A stretch of DNA of 49,524 nucleotides from BS750m-G62 sp046483505 (GCA_046483505.1 JAWODB010000196.1:1-49524); one strand, 5' to 3'; shown: positions 9,180-18,061, numbered from the stretch's first letter. A program made the numbers and translations. Notes: generated from the letters alone by a model not told the origin.

Positions 9180-10325
9180 GCGTCCACCGAAGCGCTCGCC
9201 CGCAAACTCGAATCCGACGCCATGCTCCGGCGGGCGGGCGTCATCGACCCGAAGGCCGAGAAACTCGCCGCCAACGGGTCCATGCCGCTCAAGGCACACA
9301 TCGATGCGTTCGAAACGGCCATGCACGCCAAGGGCAACACCGAGAAGCACATCAAGGCCACGCTCGCCTGCATCCGGAAGGCGGTCAAGGCGTGCGGGTT
9401 CGAGACGGCCGCGGATATCGACGCCGGCAAGGTCTCCGAGCACGTGGCCGCCCTGAAACGCAAGAACAAAAGCGCCCGGTCCATCAACGCCATGCTGACG
9501 GCCCTGAAGAGCCTGACGGCGTGGCTCTCGAAGACCGAGCGGCTGCGGACCGACCCGATGAAACAGGTCGCGAAACTCAACCCCCGGGCCGACAGGCGGC
9601 ACCAGCGGCGGGCCCTCTCGGACGAGGAACTCGCCCGGCTCATCCACGCCGCCGAGCAGGGTCCCGTCGTGAAAGGTGTGGCGGGGCCGGACCGGGCGAT
9701 GCTCTACCGCCTGGCCGTTGAAACCGGCCTGCGGGCGAACGAACTGCGGAGCCTGACGCCGGGGAGTTTCAACCTGAGCGACGCCGTGGCCGCCACAGTC
9801 ACCGTCGAGGCGGGGTACTCAAAGCACCGCCGGGAGGACGTTCAGCCGATTCGCCAGGACCTCGCCGACGTCCTGCGGCCGTGGCTCGAGGGCAAGGAGC
9901 GTGGCAAGCCCGTGTTCAAGATGCCGTCGAAGACGGCCATGATGATGCGGGAGGACCTGGAAGTCGGCCGGGACGCGTGGCTGGAGGATGCGCCGTCGAA
10001 GAAGGTCCGCAAGGAACGCGAGAAGACGTCGTTCCTGAAGTACCGCGACGCGGCCGGTCGCGTGGCAGATTTCCATGCCCTCCGGCACACCTACATCAGC
10101 CGGCTGGTCCGAAGCGGCGTGAACGTGAAGGTGGCCCAGGAACTCGCCCGTCACTCGACGCCCACGCTCACCCTCGGCCGCTATGCCCACGTCCAACTGG
10201 TCGACCAGACCCGGGCGCTGGATGCGCTGCCTGCTATCGAGTCGGGCGACCCCGCCGGAGAATCCCTCCGCCCCACAGGGACTGACGACTCTACGGGCGT
10301 CGTTAACTGCAAACCGCTCGTATGA
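9180..10325 (+). pseudogene. Tyrosine recombinase/phage integrase, N-terminus lost (copy 1)
   Basis: Recognisable integrase sequence starts at STEALARKLESDAM (about 9183), which normally follows an arm-binding domain of some 45 residues that is missing here. The SAM-like core-binding domain (KGNTEKHIKATLACIRKAV onward) and the whole catalytic domain remain. Catalytic residues are visible: Arg in ETGLRANELRSL, HALRHTY (His-x-x-Arg), ARHSTPTLTLGRY with the terminal Tyr nucleophile. The open frame extends upstream to 8934 only by reading the PEP-CTERM remnant backwards, so the extension is not real. ATG 9222 could start a shortened protein. Copy 2 at 13262-13882 is closely related, at the DNA level too. 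Confidence 0.75.
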
Positions 10326-10354
10326 CGCTCGCACGACGCTCGCACGACGCTCGG
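10324..10354. repeat. 11-bp tandem repeat after integrase copy 1
   Basis: GACGCTCGCAC occurs twice in full and a third time with nine or so matching bases, starting inside the integrase stop codon. It may mark an element end; no second occurrence was seen elsewhere in the window. Confidence 0.7.
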
Positions 10355-10397
10355 AAATGAGCGGACGTGCTTCGCACTCCCCCTGAGGCGGAAAAGC

Positions 10398-12767
10398 TCA
10401 GTCTCGCCTGCTGGCCGAACTGGAGTCCAGACGCAGCCTTACGCAAGCCGTCGATTGCGTGTCATCAAAATCGTATCTGCTGTAGTGCGGGTAGTCGGAT
10501 GCGGTGGGCTTCGGGCCCTTGGCTGGTTGCGTGTCGGCGCGGATCACGCGTTTCTCTTCCGACCACGGCTCAATCGTGACTCGCAGCGGGCAGTCCGTGA
10601 CGCGGATCGACTTTGTTATCTCGTTCCCGCTCTCCGCTCGGTCATACCGAATCACCGGCCAGCGCGTTTTCTTCTCGCCCGACATCCGGATCGGCAGGCG
10701 GACTTCCATCCACGTCCAGTCTGTGGGCATGGTGTCGTGCACGATGAGCCTGTTCTGGGGGATCGAATACTCCAGCCCTGCGAGCCCTTCGAGGTAAAGC
10801 AGCAATTTGCCCGCGTTGAAGTTTGAATACTGGTCGCCGAACAACCTGCCGGAACGCGTGTAGGCTTCCGGGGCGACCGGGATGTTCCAGTCGGCACTGA
10901 AGTTGTAGTTCTCCAGGTGATTCAGCGTCAGCCGCCACGCCGGATCGCCCAGCCGTTGACGGAACATGCCGCTCAACGTGAAGTACGCGGTATCCGGCGT
11001 GTAGCCAAATGACCGGTCTGCGTTCGCCGCAAATGTCTCCATGGCCTGGTGCGACATGGCCAGGGGGAAGAAGACGCCGTAGAAGCCCTCTTCTTTGTCA
11101 AGTGCCCATGACGCGGTCATTCTCAAAGCGTACTCGCGCGGGAAATGCTTCGACCGCATGTGCCAGAAGCCGGTCGTCATCAGCATCCCATTGGCCGGTC
11201 CGGCGAAGAACTCGTCGTGACCGTTCATCGCCCAGCGCCGATCGAACCACGTTCGGATACGGTCCGAACCGAGCGGCACCATCCGTTTCCAGCGTTCGAC
11301 ATCCTCGGCCTTGCCGGTGAGGCGGGCCATGGCAGTCAGGACGGCTGCCACTTCAAAGTGATTGGAGAAGAACGGGGGGATTCGCTCGCGGAAAACCTCT
11401 CGGAAGTACCCTTCGTAACAATCGCGCAGGAATTCGACGTCGCCCGTGTGCTGGTAGATCTGCCATGCCCCAAGGACGTGCTCCGAAAGTTCGAGACCAT
11501 ATACACCGGAGTGCCACGTCGTTCCCTTGTTGTCGGCCAGGGCAATCACGCCGTTCGGCGAGTCGCGATAGTGGCCGTTGCGGAACAGGTGCTTCCAGGT
11601 CAGGACGTTTCCGTAGGCGTAATGGGGCTTGTTGCGGGTCCACGCCCCGACCTTGATCTGAAATGTCGCGTCATAGCGGTGTATGCCGAGGAAGTTATTG
11701 ACGGCCGTCTGGGTATGCGGCTCCATCTCCCAGCCCTTCTGCACGTCTATGTAATACATCAGGTACAGGGACCACAGGTAATAGTAGATGTCCTCAATCT
11801 TGCTGTTCGAGCAGCGAAACCACGGGACCTCTTCGTTGAGTTGACGATTCATCTCGCGTGTCTTCGCGGCCATCGCCTCACGCGGTTCGGCGAGCACCGC
11901 CATCGCGTCCTTCAGTGCCTGGCGCTCGTCATCACGCATCGCCCAGACGAGCACCACGCCGTTGCGGTCGCAGGGCACGTCGAACTCATACTGCCTTTCG
12001 CCGTGCTTGCCCCTGGCGAATCGATGGCTCCCGGCGAAGTTCCTGGACGCGGCGAGCACGGTGCTCATGCCCTGATACATGATCGGGCCAACCCGGTCGG
12101 AGCGGTCCGTTTCGGGCCGGCATGTCGTCGTGCCGCCCTCGATGATGTGGATTGCGTTGTGGTCCGCGTCATATTCAATCGTGGCGGTGCTCGTCAGACT
12201 GTGACGTCCGAAGAAACTCCAACCGCTGAATCGCAATGTGACGGGGCGGGACGCAGCGATGATGGAACACGCAGCGTCGTTGGCGGCGATGAACTTCTCT
12301 TCCCGCAGCCGGACGCCGTCAACGTCGTACTCGCAGATCATCCGGTCCGGCCGCCAGTACATCCGCTTGGGGACCGGATGGCGATGCGTCTTCCGGTCAA
12401 TCACGACGCTGCCGTAGAGAACCCGCGTGTCCTTGTAGAACTCCCAGCCCAGGAAGTCGTTGCCGAGGCCGGTATTCTCATGACCCTTGCCGCGACTCCG
12501 TACCCGTCCGACGCCGCGGCTGCGAAGATCGTGATGGAACGGATGCGTCAGGCCGAGCGTTTCGTGTTCCTTCAACTCCCAACTCGCATGAAATCCACCG
12601 ACATAGTACGTAACGTTTCCGGCGAGGAATCCGTGTTTCTTGCCCTGAATCTCCTGCTGCAAACGCCGGCAGTAGTCCGAGAAAGGCGGGGCGTCGGCGA
12701 GGGCAACATGGCTGCCCAGCAGCAAAACCATCGCGGCAACGATCAGGGATGAGCGATAAGCATTCAC
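10398..12767 (-). CDS. Secreted six-hairpin glycosidase-like protein (GH63-type fold)
   Basis: 789 residues from GTG 12767 with AAGGG eight bases upstream. A Sec signal peptide ends near residue 25 (LLLGSHVALADA). The first 300 residues look like a beta-sandwich domain. From about residue 300 the pattern of Tyr/Trp-rich helices (SKIEDIYYYLWSLYLMYY, VGAWTRNKPHYAYGNVLTWK, GKLLLYLEGLAGLEYSIP) matches (alpha/alpha)6 six-hairpin glycosidases. Family and substrate are not fixed; acid residues cannot be assigned safely. Base composition is clearly lower in GC than the core genes and the gene lies between two truncated integrases, so it probably arrived by transfer. A periplasmic or outer role in glycan breakdown is inferred. 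Confidence 0.65.
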   Translation of the reverse strand: MNAYRSSLIVAAMVLLLGSHVALADAPPFSDYCRRLQQEIQGKKHGFLAGNVTYYVGGFHASWELKEHETLGLTHPFHHDLRSRGVGRVRSRGKGHENTGLGNDFLGWEFYKDTRVLYGSVVIDRKTHRHPVPKRMYWRPDRMICEYDVDGVRLREEKFIAANDAACSIIAASRPVTLRFSGWSFFGRHSLTSTATIEYDADHNAIHIIEGGTTTCRPETDRSDRVGPIMYQGMSTVLAASRNFAGSHRFARGKHGERQYEFDVPCDRNGVVLVWAMRDDERQALKDAMAVLAEPREAMAAKTREMNRQLNEEVPWFRCSNSKIEDIYYYLWSLYLMYYIDVQKGWEMEPHTQTAVNNFLGIHRYDATFQIKVGAWTRNKPHYAYGNVLTWKHLFRNGHYRDSPNGVIALADNKGTTWHSGVYGLELSEHVLGAWQIYQHTGDVEFLRDCYEGYFREVFRERIPPFFSNHFEVAAVLTAMARLTGKAEDVERWKRMVPLGSDRIRTWFDRRWAMNGHDEFFAGPANGMLMTTGFWHMRSKHFPREYALRMTASWALDKEEGFYGVFFPLAMSHQAMETFAANADRSFGYTPDTAYFTLSGMFRQRLGDPAWRLTLNHLENYNFSADWNIPVAPEAYTRSGRLFGDQYSNFNAGKLLLYLEGLAGLEYSIPQNRLIVHDTMPTDWTWMEVRLPIRMSGEKKTRWPVIRYDRAESGNEITKSIRVTDCPLRVTIEPWSEEKRVIRADTQPAKGPKPTASDYPHYSRYDFDDTQSTACVRLRLDSSSASRRD

Positions 12768-12894
12768 GCATGATACCCTTCTTCTCGGCGTTCCTTCGGT
12801 GCGCCCCTGTCACAACGTGACGAAGCAGTCACCCTTGGCATGTTGCAGAGGGGTTCCGGAGGACAGCCGTATTGTCCGGAACCTCGCGTGTGCA

Positions 12895-13142
12895 TGTCAA
12901 GCCGGGATTTCCCGGATCCCTTTGTGCCGTCGGACTGCCGCCGCACGATGAAGACGGATTTGCCCCCGTCCTCGATCGGCCCGCCGCCGGCCTTTGGCAT
13001 GGCCTTCAGCCGGTAGGTGCTCCAGAAGTACCCCCAGTCGCCGGCGGCTTCGACCTCCAGCAGGTCGCCGCCGCCATGCTGCTCCGCCCCCGGACGGTCT
13101 GGGCCAGGTAATCTCGGGCGTAAAGAGCACGGTGCGCTGCAC
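12895..13142 (-). pseudogene. Fragment of a SnoaL/DUF4440-like protein with a frameshift
   Basis: The minus frame through 13076-12895 reads DLLEVEAAGDWGYFWSTYRL and then GGGPIEDGGKSVFIVRRQSDG, a good match in form to the second half of DUF4440/SnoaL-like domains (ethically: VxxAGDWAY...GGxxxxxxGxxxxIxRRxxDGxW). The first half lies in another frame starting at GTG 13142 behind GGAGGT (QRTVLFTPEITWP). The expected end of the fold after the RRQSDG motif is replaced by unrelated residues. It is best read as a decayed gene; the fold assignment is from pattern alone. Confidence 0.4.
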
Positions 13143-13152
13143 GGTCGACCTC

Positions 13153-13270
13153 CTATCGTTTCCAGGGCGGCGTGTCGCCGGCGGCCTGCTGAGGCTGCCC
13201 GGTGGCCGCCTCTTTCTTGGCGTACCCGCGGACCTCGTTCGTGAGGTCGCCGGTGTCCTCGCGCCGCTTG
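13153..13270 (-). pseudogene. C-terminal tail of an unidentified gene
   Basis: A minus frame entering from the integrase junction reads DLTNEVRGYAKKEAATGQPQ and ends at TAG 13153 with TPPWKR. Ten bases later comes the GTG start of the next fragment behind a strong GGAGGT, the spacing of an operon. The upstream part has been replaced by integrase copy 2, whose sense sequence begins at 13262. No family is recognised. Confidence 0.35.
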
Positions 13271-13882
13271 ACCGACGAGGAACTCGCCCGGCTTATTCAG
13301 ACGGCCGAGGAGGGTGACGACGTCCTCGGCATGCCGGGGCCGGAGCGGGCGATGCTCTACCGGCTTGCTGTCGGGACGGGCTTCCGGGCCGGCGAACTCC
13401 GCAGCCTGACGCCGGAGTCATTCGACCTGGACGCCGAGCCGCCCACCGTCACGGTCGAGGCGGGCTATTCAAAGCACCGCCGCGAGGACGTTCAGCCGAT
13501 TCGCCAGGACCTGGCCGACGTCCTGCGGCCGTGGCTTGAGGGCAAGGAGCGCGGTGAGCCCGTCTTCAAAATGCCCTCCAAGACGGCCAAGATGATGCGG
13601 GAGGATCTGGCGGAGGCGGGCATCGAGTACCGCGACGCGGCCGGGCGCGTAGCAGACTTCCACGCCCTACGGCACACGTACATCAGCCGGCTGGTCCGTA
13701 GCGGCGTGAACGTAAAGGTCGCCCAGGAACTCGCCCGGCATTCGACGCCGACGCTCACGCTCGGCCGCTACGCCCACGTCCAACTGGTGGATCAGACGCA
13801 GGCGCTGGATGCGCTGCCCGCCATCGAAGGTACCGCTATCGCGCGCCGCACGCGGCAAGCCATTAGCACAGCTGCCGTGTGA
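13262..13882 (+). pseudogene. Tyrosine recombinase catalytic-domain fragment (copy 2)
   Basis: Only the catalytic domain is left, from RRLTDEELARLIQTAEE onward. The frame runs upstream to 13202, but that extension is not integrase. Arg (GTGFRAGELRSL), HALRHTY, ARHSTPTLTLGRY and the Tyr nucleophile are all present, yet arm-binding and core-binding domains are missing, so it is unlikely to recombine DNA alone. Many stretches are nearly identical in DNA to copy 1, for example around 13470-13610; copy 1 carries about 20 extra residues before the YRDAAGRVADFHALRH segment. The two copies diverge sharply after ALDALPAIE. Confidence 0.75.
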
Positions 13883-14004
13883 GCACCTGGTCCCAACATC
13901 ATACCCGAAGGTGTCCGCGGCTTCTCAATCCAGCAAACCAGTTCTTGCAAGCGCGTTGACGTTCTTCAGGCCCGCGGCGGCGACCGAGTAATAGCACGGG
14001 CACT

Positions 14005-14967
14005 CTACAAGCCCTTCTTCTGGACGTCATAGACGGTTGCGCTCAGTCTCCAGACGGCCCCCTCGTCTTTGTCCTCAAGTAGCCTCATTTGGCCAGCACA
14101 GCACCGTTCGTCCTGGGGGGCGAACTTCAGAGTGTCCTTCCAGAGGTCAGCGAATCGCCTTTCTTCCAGAATCGCCCCAGCACCAGACCGGAGGAGGCCG
14201 CGAACATCGATTTCGCATACATCCATGCCCACGCGTTCCAGCCTTGCGACAAGACGCGCCAAAACCCTCTCATCGCCCTGGGGCGTGCACCGATGCAGAC
14301 ATGATATCACCCCATCGAAGAGGCCTTTGGGGGAGACTTCTTGGGCTCTTAGCCGGGCAGGTCGAGTCACCTCAAGCAACACAGCAAACGTGTCTGGGCG
14401 CTTGCTCGGCGGGCTCTCGGGACCCCGTTGTGCAAGCGCCATCTTGCACTTGTACCAGACACAGGCACAGTCCTGCATGCACGGTCCAGCGTTCTCAGCG
14501 AATCGCACTTCCTCAATTCTAACGAGTGGTTCCTTAAGAGACCAGCAAGTGAACTGATTGCCCTCGGCAGCGTCAGGCCTCACGTGTTTCACATAGCGGT
14601 AGCGGTGGTCATAGTGGCTCGCCGTGCGGCCGTCTGGCAAGGCTGCGCATTTTGCCTCAGGAAAGTTGCCAGTTCCCCGCTCAAAGCGCATGCCTCCCTG
14701 CCAGGACTCGATTCCGAGGTTGTAGAAGAGGACGTTTTCGAGGTCGTAAGGCGGACCTCCTTCAACCTTGGTCCAATACGTTGCATGGACGATCCCGCTG
14801 GGAGGAAGGCCATCGCGGAGTTTATCGATGGCCTGGCGCAACTCCTTCTTGAAACACTCCTGCCATTCCTTTTCGGGCTTGTCGTATGGAATGCGATCAA
14901 TGGCCCCTGCCTCGACTTCGGAGTCGCCAAGGCCCACGTAGTACTCGCTGTGGTCCTTGCATGCCAT
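14005..14967 (-). CDS. Hypothetical protein of two-gene accessory operon
   Basis: 320 residues from ATG 14967, with a strong GAGGAGGTAGGAG ribosome site that lies within the end of the upstream TPR gene; five bases separate the two genes, so they are co-transcribed. No signal peptide or membrane segment. Visible features are an acidic N-terminus, a PYDLENVLFYNLG segment, a Cys-rich patch CMQDCACVWYKCKM at about residues 170-183, and a C-terminal half with mixed helix/strand character. The fold and function are not recognised. Lower GC than the core genes and a position between integrase debris and a tRNA gene point to accessory, perhaps mobile, origin. Confidence 0.7.
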   Translation of the reverse strand: MACKDHSEYYVGLGDSEVEAGAIDRIPYDKPEKEWQECFKKELRQAIDKLRDGLPPSGIVHATYWTKVEGGPPYDLENVLFYNLGIESWQGGMRFERGTGNFPEAKCAALPDGRTASHYDHRYRYVKHVRPDAAEGNQFTCWSLKEPLVRIEEVRFAENAGPCMQDCACVWYKCKMALAQRGPESPPSKRPDTFAVLLEVTRPARLRAQEVSPKGLFDGVISCLHRCTPQGDERVLARLVARLERVGMDVCEIDVRGLLRSGAGAILEERRFADLWKDTLKFAPQDERCCAGQMRLLEDKDEGAVWRLSATVYDVQKKGL

Positions 14968-14972
14968 TGCTC

Positions 14973-15791
14973 CTACCTCCTCTCAAGGCGGCGTCGGGTC
15001 TGTGAAATGGCATCCCTTATCATCGCCATCCCGGCTTGGACGTCGGACGCCTCACCAAGTCTCTTGTCGACCCTCTCCGCAATGCCGATGACCGCTCGCA
15101 ATTCCACGAGAACTCCTTCGAGGATTTCTTCATCCGTTCGGTCTGTCTGGCAGAGAAGGTCGTATTGAGCGCCAACAGCAACGACTGCATCTTCGAGCGA
15201 CTGGATGGCCTCCGCAGACTGCTTCTCTGAAACGAGTGCCTCGGCGCGCCACCCGAGTGTCGTGGGACGCCGCCAAAGCACGCCGCTTGCGAGATAACGG
15301 TCGAAATCAAGGATTGCCAGCCGGTTATCGCCGGCCAACTGGAACGCCCTGCCTCGATGCGAGTACGCCTCCGGTCCATACCGGTTCGACTCGATGGCCG
15401 CATTGAAGGCACGGATCGCCTCAGGGAAGCGGCCCGCCAACACCAGGCCGACGCCTTGGCCCAAGGGGTCCTCGTCATCGGTCTCCATTTGGGCAGCCGC
15501 TTCTTCCACCGCCAACTCCATCATCCTTTCGTCCATGAGTAAGACAAACTCGGGGGTAACCTCGGCAAAGCCGTCTTCGTCTAGATCATCCTGGAGGCGG
15601 GTCAAGAGAGTTAGCCCGTCCTCTGCTGGAGAGCCGCCGCGACACCTCAGGAATTCCGCCACCAACGCCATGTTCACTTTCTGCCTTCGCCCAGGTGTAA
15701 TTAGTCCGCATGCGACGAGGTCGTGGTAGGTTTCTGCAATCTGTCTCTCGTATTCCCGCTCTGCACCAGTCCCCGGGCTCCGCTGAACCAT
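14973..15791 (-). CDS. TPR-repeat protein of two-gene accessory operon
   Basis: 272 residues. After a polar N-terminal region (residues 1-100; MVQRSPGTGAEREYERQIAE) come helical repeats of the tetratricopeptide type: GVGLVLAGRFPEAIRAFNAA, AYSHRGRAFQLAGDNRLAIL and WRAEALVSEKQSAEAIQSLE, with the small/large residue spacing of TPR helices A and B. It ends in a charged coiled-like segment (AISQTRRRLERR). TPRs bind partner proteins, so it probably serves as adaptor or sensor for the product of the gene that follows. No enzyme domain is visible. No clear promoter was found upstream. Confidence 0.75.
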   Translation of the reverse strand: MVQRSPGTGAEREYERQIAETYHDLVACGLITPGRRQKVNMALVAEFLRCRGGSPAEDGLTLLTRLQDDLDEDGFAEVTPEFVLLMDERMMELAVEEAAAQMETDDEDPLGQGVGLVLAGRFPEAIRAFNAAIESNRYGPEAYSHRGRAFQLAGDNRLAILDFDRYLASGVLWRRPTTLGWRAEALVSEKQSAEAIQSLEDAVVAVGAQYDLLCQTDRTDEEILEGVLVELRAVIGIAERVDKRLGEASDVQAGMAMIRDAISQTRRRLERR

Positions 15792-16223
15792 GCCCTATCT
15801 CCAGGTGGCCACGCTACGTTTGCTCGACCAAGCTAACCCCCGGACCGAAGTGCATCTCGCGACTCTCGCCCTGGAGAAAGGGCGGCAGATGGCAGTTCCT
15901 CGTGGCCGGGTAACAAGTATCTGCCTGACCCTCCGTCCAGGCAGGCCATAAGGGCAACGTATCTGTCCAAGAGTGGAAAGGCAATCGAAATGCCCGTCGC
16001 TGGAACAACGGGTCTAGAATCCGGCGCGGAGCGCAGCGCACATACACGGCTGCAATAGCACGCAGCGCCCGACTTCTTTCAGCGCATTTTCAGCGCGCCG
16101 TTGCCCCGGGTCGCCACCCGTCGCCATCGGTCGCCAAGATGGGGTGTTAGGTACGGCAGAAGGGAAAAACGCCGTAAGTGGCGCCCGTGTCGCCACTTGG
16201 CAAGACGTGTCGCTACCTGACAA
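15792..16223. other. Gap next to tRNA-Thr with short direct repeats
   Basis: No gene recognised. At 16110-16139 three 10-bp units begin GTCGCCA, in exact register. At 16186-16205 and again from 16206 a longer unit starts CGTGTCGC(C/T)AC. These direct repeats lie directly beyond the 3' end of the tRNA gene, a typical place for integration-site remnants, but no copy of the tRNA 3' end was found elsewhere in the window. Confidence 0.6.
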
Positions 16224-16298
16224 TGGAGCCACCTCGGGGATTCGAACCCCGAACCCCCGCTTTACGAAAGCGGTGCTCTGCCGTTGAGCTAAGGTGGC
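16224..16298 (-). tRNA. tRNA-Thr (anticodon CGU)
   Basis: The minus strand folds into a full cloverleaf: acceptor GCCACCT/AGGTGGC, D arm GCTC...GAGC, anticodon stem CCGCT/AGCGG with loop TTCGTAA (anticodon CGT, reading ACG), and T arm CGGGG-TTCGAAT-CCCCG. Discriminator T is followed by an encoded CCA. It is read toward lower coordinates, so its 3' end faces the accessory region. Confidence 0.97.
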
Positions 16299-16313
16299 TC
16301 GGAAGGACCGGGG

Positions 16314-16343
16314 ATTATATCGGCAGGCCCCCGCCGAAATCAA
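16314..16343 (-). promoter_or_regulatory. Predicted promoter of tRNA-Thr
   Basis: On the minus strand TTGATT (16343-16338) and a perfect TATAAT (16319-16314) are separated by 18 bp. The start would lie near 16307, about nine bases before the mature tRNA 5' end. Confidence 0.7.
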
Positions 16344-16430
16344 CGGCTTTTGTCCCGCGACCCGTCCAAGACCGTTTGCGTTGCGGCCGATGGCGGGCGG
16401 GGCGGGCGTGGTTCCGCACCGTCCCCTGGG

Positions 16431-16492
16431 CCGCAACGATTCGGTGTCGTCCCCTTTTGCCGCAACGGTTCGGCGTCATTCCCCTTGCCGCC
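16431..16492. repeat. About 29-bp direct repeat, two imperfect copies
   Basis: GCCGCAACGATTCGGTGTCG is followed 29 bases later by GCCGCAACGGTTCGGCGTCA, each trailed by a CCCCTT run. It lies in the gap between the tRNA promoter and the small secreted protein gene; nothing else is recognised in 16344-16565. Confidence 0.6.
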
Positions 16493-16565
16493 GGCGCGTG
16501 AGCGGCGGTCCTGCGCTGCGCCCAGGGTCGCCTGACGGGTAGGCGGCCGCCGGTCAGCCGCGCGG

Positions 16566-16838
16566 TTACTCTCCGTCGGGGACCCATCGCAGGTTCCGGA
16601 ACGCGCGCCCGCCGGCCCATTTGCCGCCGAGCGTTTTTTCGCGGCCGTCTCCCTCGCGGACGATGGCGGCGTGGAGCGGTTCGGCGGCGGGGTCGTCGTC
16701 GCCCCACAGGGCGTCCGGGGGTTTCGGCACCTCGTCGCCCTCCAGCGGCGGAACCGAGTCCGCGGCGAGAGCGGACCCCGCGAGCGTGATGGTCACGAGC
16801 CGCAGGGCGGTCGCGAGGAACGAACGGGGTAAGAGCAC
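16566..16838 (-). CDS. Small secreted hypothetical protein
   Basis: 90 residues from a GTG at 16838. The N-terminus LLPRSFLATALRLVTITLAG ends in SALAADS, a plausible Sec signal with AxA cleavage. The rest is Pro/Asp-rich and ends in GGRAFRNLRWVPDGE. No family is recognised. A GGGAGG lies directly against the start codon, closer than ideal, so the true start could be slightly different or the gene may be weakly expressed. It is divergent from the aldo/keto reductase. Confidence 0.45.
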   Translation of the reverse strand: MLLPRSFLATALRLVTITLAGSALAADSVPPLEGDEVPKPPDALWGDDDPAAEPLHAAIVREGDGREKTLGGKWAGGRAFRNLRWVPDGE

Positions 16839-17059
16839 CTCCCTGGTTGGACGGCTCCCGCTGATTGGAACGCCGGCACGGGCGGCGGGAGTCGGTCTCG
16901 TTTCGGGCGGCGGCCGAGCCGCGCGAAATCAGAGCGGTTCCCTTTCGCCCACCGCTTCCCCCTATAATGGAAGTCAGGACAAGCGGGCGGGCGCGGCCGG
17001 CGACGGCCGGACGCCGGGTGCCCGCCAACGTGACGCATACGAAACGGAAAGGATGAAAC

Positions 17060-18061
17060 ATGGCACCCTTCACAACCACGCGGCGGCGGTTCCTGCGGAG
17101 TACGGCGGCGGGCCTGGCGGCCGCCGGCCTCGGCGGACGGGCCCTGGCGGCCGATCCCCTCGAGGGCGAGATGCCCCGCCGCCCCCTCGGCAAGACCGGC
17201 GAGAAGGTCAGCATCCTGTGCCTGGGCGGCCACCACATCGGCCGCATCAGGGACGAGCAGGAGTGCATCGCCCTCATCCGCCGGGCCGTCGATCTCGGCG
17301 TCACCTTCATGGACAACGCCTGGGAGTATCACGGCGGCCGGAGCGAGGAACGCATGGGCAAGGCCCTCGCGGGCGGCTACCGCGACAAGGTCTTCCTCAT
17401 GACGAAGCACCACGGGCGGAAGCGGTGGCAGACCGCCATGGAGCACCTCGAGGACAGCCTCCGGCGGCTGAAGACCGATTGCATCGACCTGTGGCAATAC
17501 CACGAGGTGGTGTACCCGGACGATCCGGACTGGATCTTCCGCCCCGAGGGCGCCATCCGGGCCGCCGAGAAGGCCAGGAAACAGGGCAAGGTCCGGTTCA
17601 TCGGCTTCACGGGACACAAGGACCCGAACATTCACATGGAGATGCTTGCCCACGCTTATCCGTGGGACACGGTCCAGATGCCGCTGAACCCGCTGGACGC
17701 CCACTTCAAGAGTTTCGAGAAGCGGATCCTGCCGATCCTTCGCGAGCGCGGCATCGGCGTCCTGGCGATGAAGACGATGGCGGGCGGCCACGCCCTGCGG
17801 ACCGGCGCCGCGGGGCCGATGGAGTGCCTCCGCTACGTGTGGAGCCTGCCCGTCGACACGATCGTCTCCGGCATCATCAACGAGCAGCACCTCCGAGAGA
17901 ACGTCCGGGCCGCCAAGACCTTCAAGCCGATGTCGGAGAAAGAGAAGACGGCCCTGCTCGCCCGGACCCGCGAGCCGGCGATGACCGGCACGTTCGAACC
18001 GTTCAAGACGACGCGCGGCTACGACGGCCCCATCGGCCGGCGGCAGCACGGCGTGACGTGA
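17060..18061 (+). CDS. Tat-exported aldo/keto reductase
   Basis: 333 residues from ATG 17060, preceded by GGAAAGGATG. A twin-arginine signal (TTRRRFLRSTAAG, then Ala-rich stretch to about residue 30) means export in folded form. The (beta/alpha)8 aldo/keto reductase domain follows: Asp and Tyr of the catalytic tetrad in FMDNAWEYHGG, Lys in FLMTKHHG, His in LWQYHEV, and GKVRFIGFTGHKDP. All four catalytic residues are present, so it should be active with NAD(P)H, though exported members of this kind are common in planctomycetes and their substrates are unknown. Single-gene unit. Confidence 0.88.
   Translation: MAPFTTTRRRFLRSTAAGLAAAGLGGRALAADPLEGEMPRRPLGKTGEKVSILCLGGHHIGRIRDEQECIALIRRAVDLGVTFMDNAWEYHGGRSEERMGKALAGGYRDKVFLMTKHHGRKRWQTAMEHLEDSLRRLKTDCIDLWQYHEVVYPDDPDWIFRPEGAIRAAEKARKQGKVRFIGFTGHKDPNIHMEMLAHAYPWDTVQMPLNPLDAHFKSFEKRILPILRERGIGVLAMKTMAGGHALRTGAAGPMECLRYVWSLPVDTIVSGIINEQHLRENVRAAKTFKPMSEKEKTALLARTREPAMTGTFEPFKTTRGYDGPIGRRQHGVT

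Noticed and set aside
9165..16298. A complete genomic island bounded by att sites from tRNA-Thr
   Set aside because: No second copy of the tRNA 3' end was found near 8.7-9.2 kb or elsewhere, and both integrases are truncated; kept only as a possibility in findings.
16014..16436. 140-codon minus-strand frame containing SFRATLAQRQSTAF
   Set aside because: This is the tRNA-Thr gene read as protein, a well-known false ORF.
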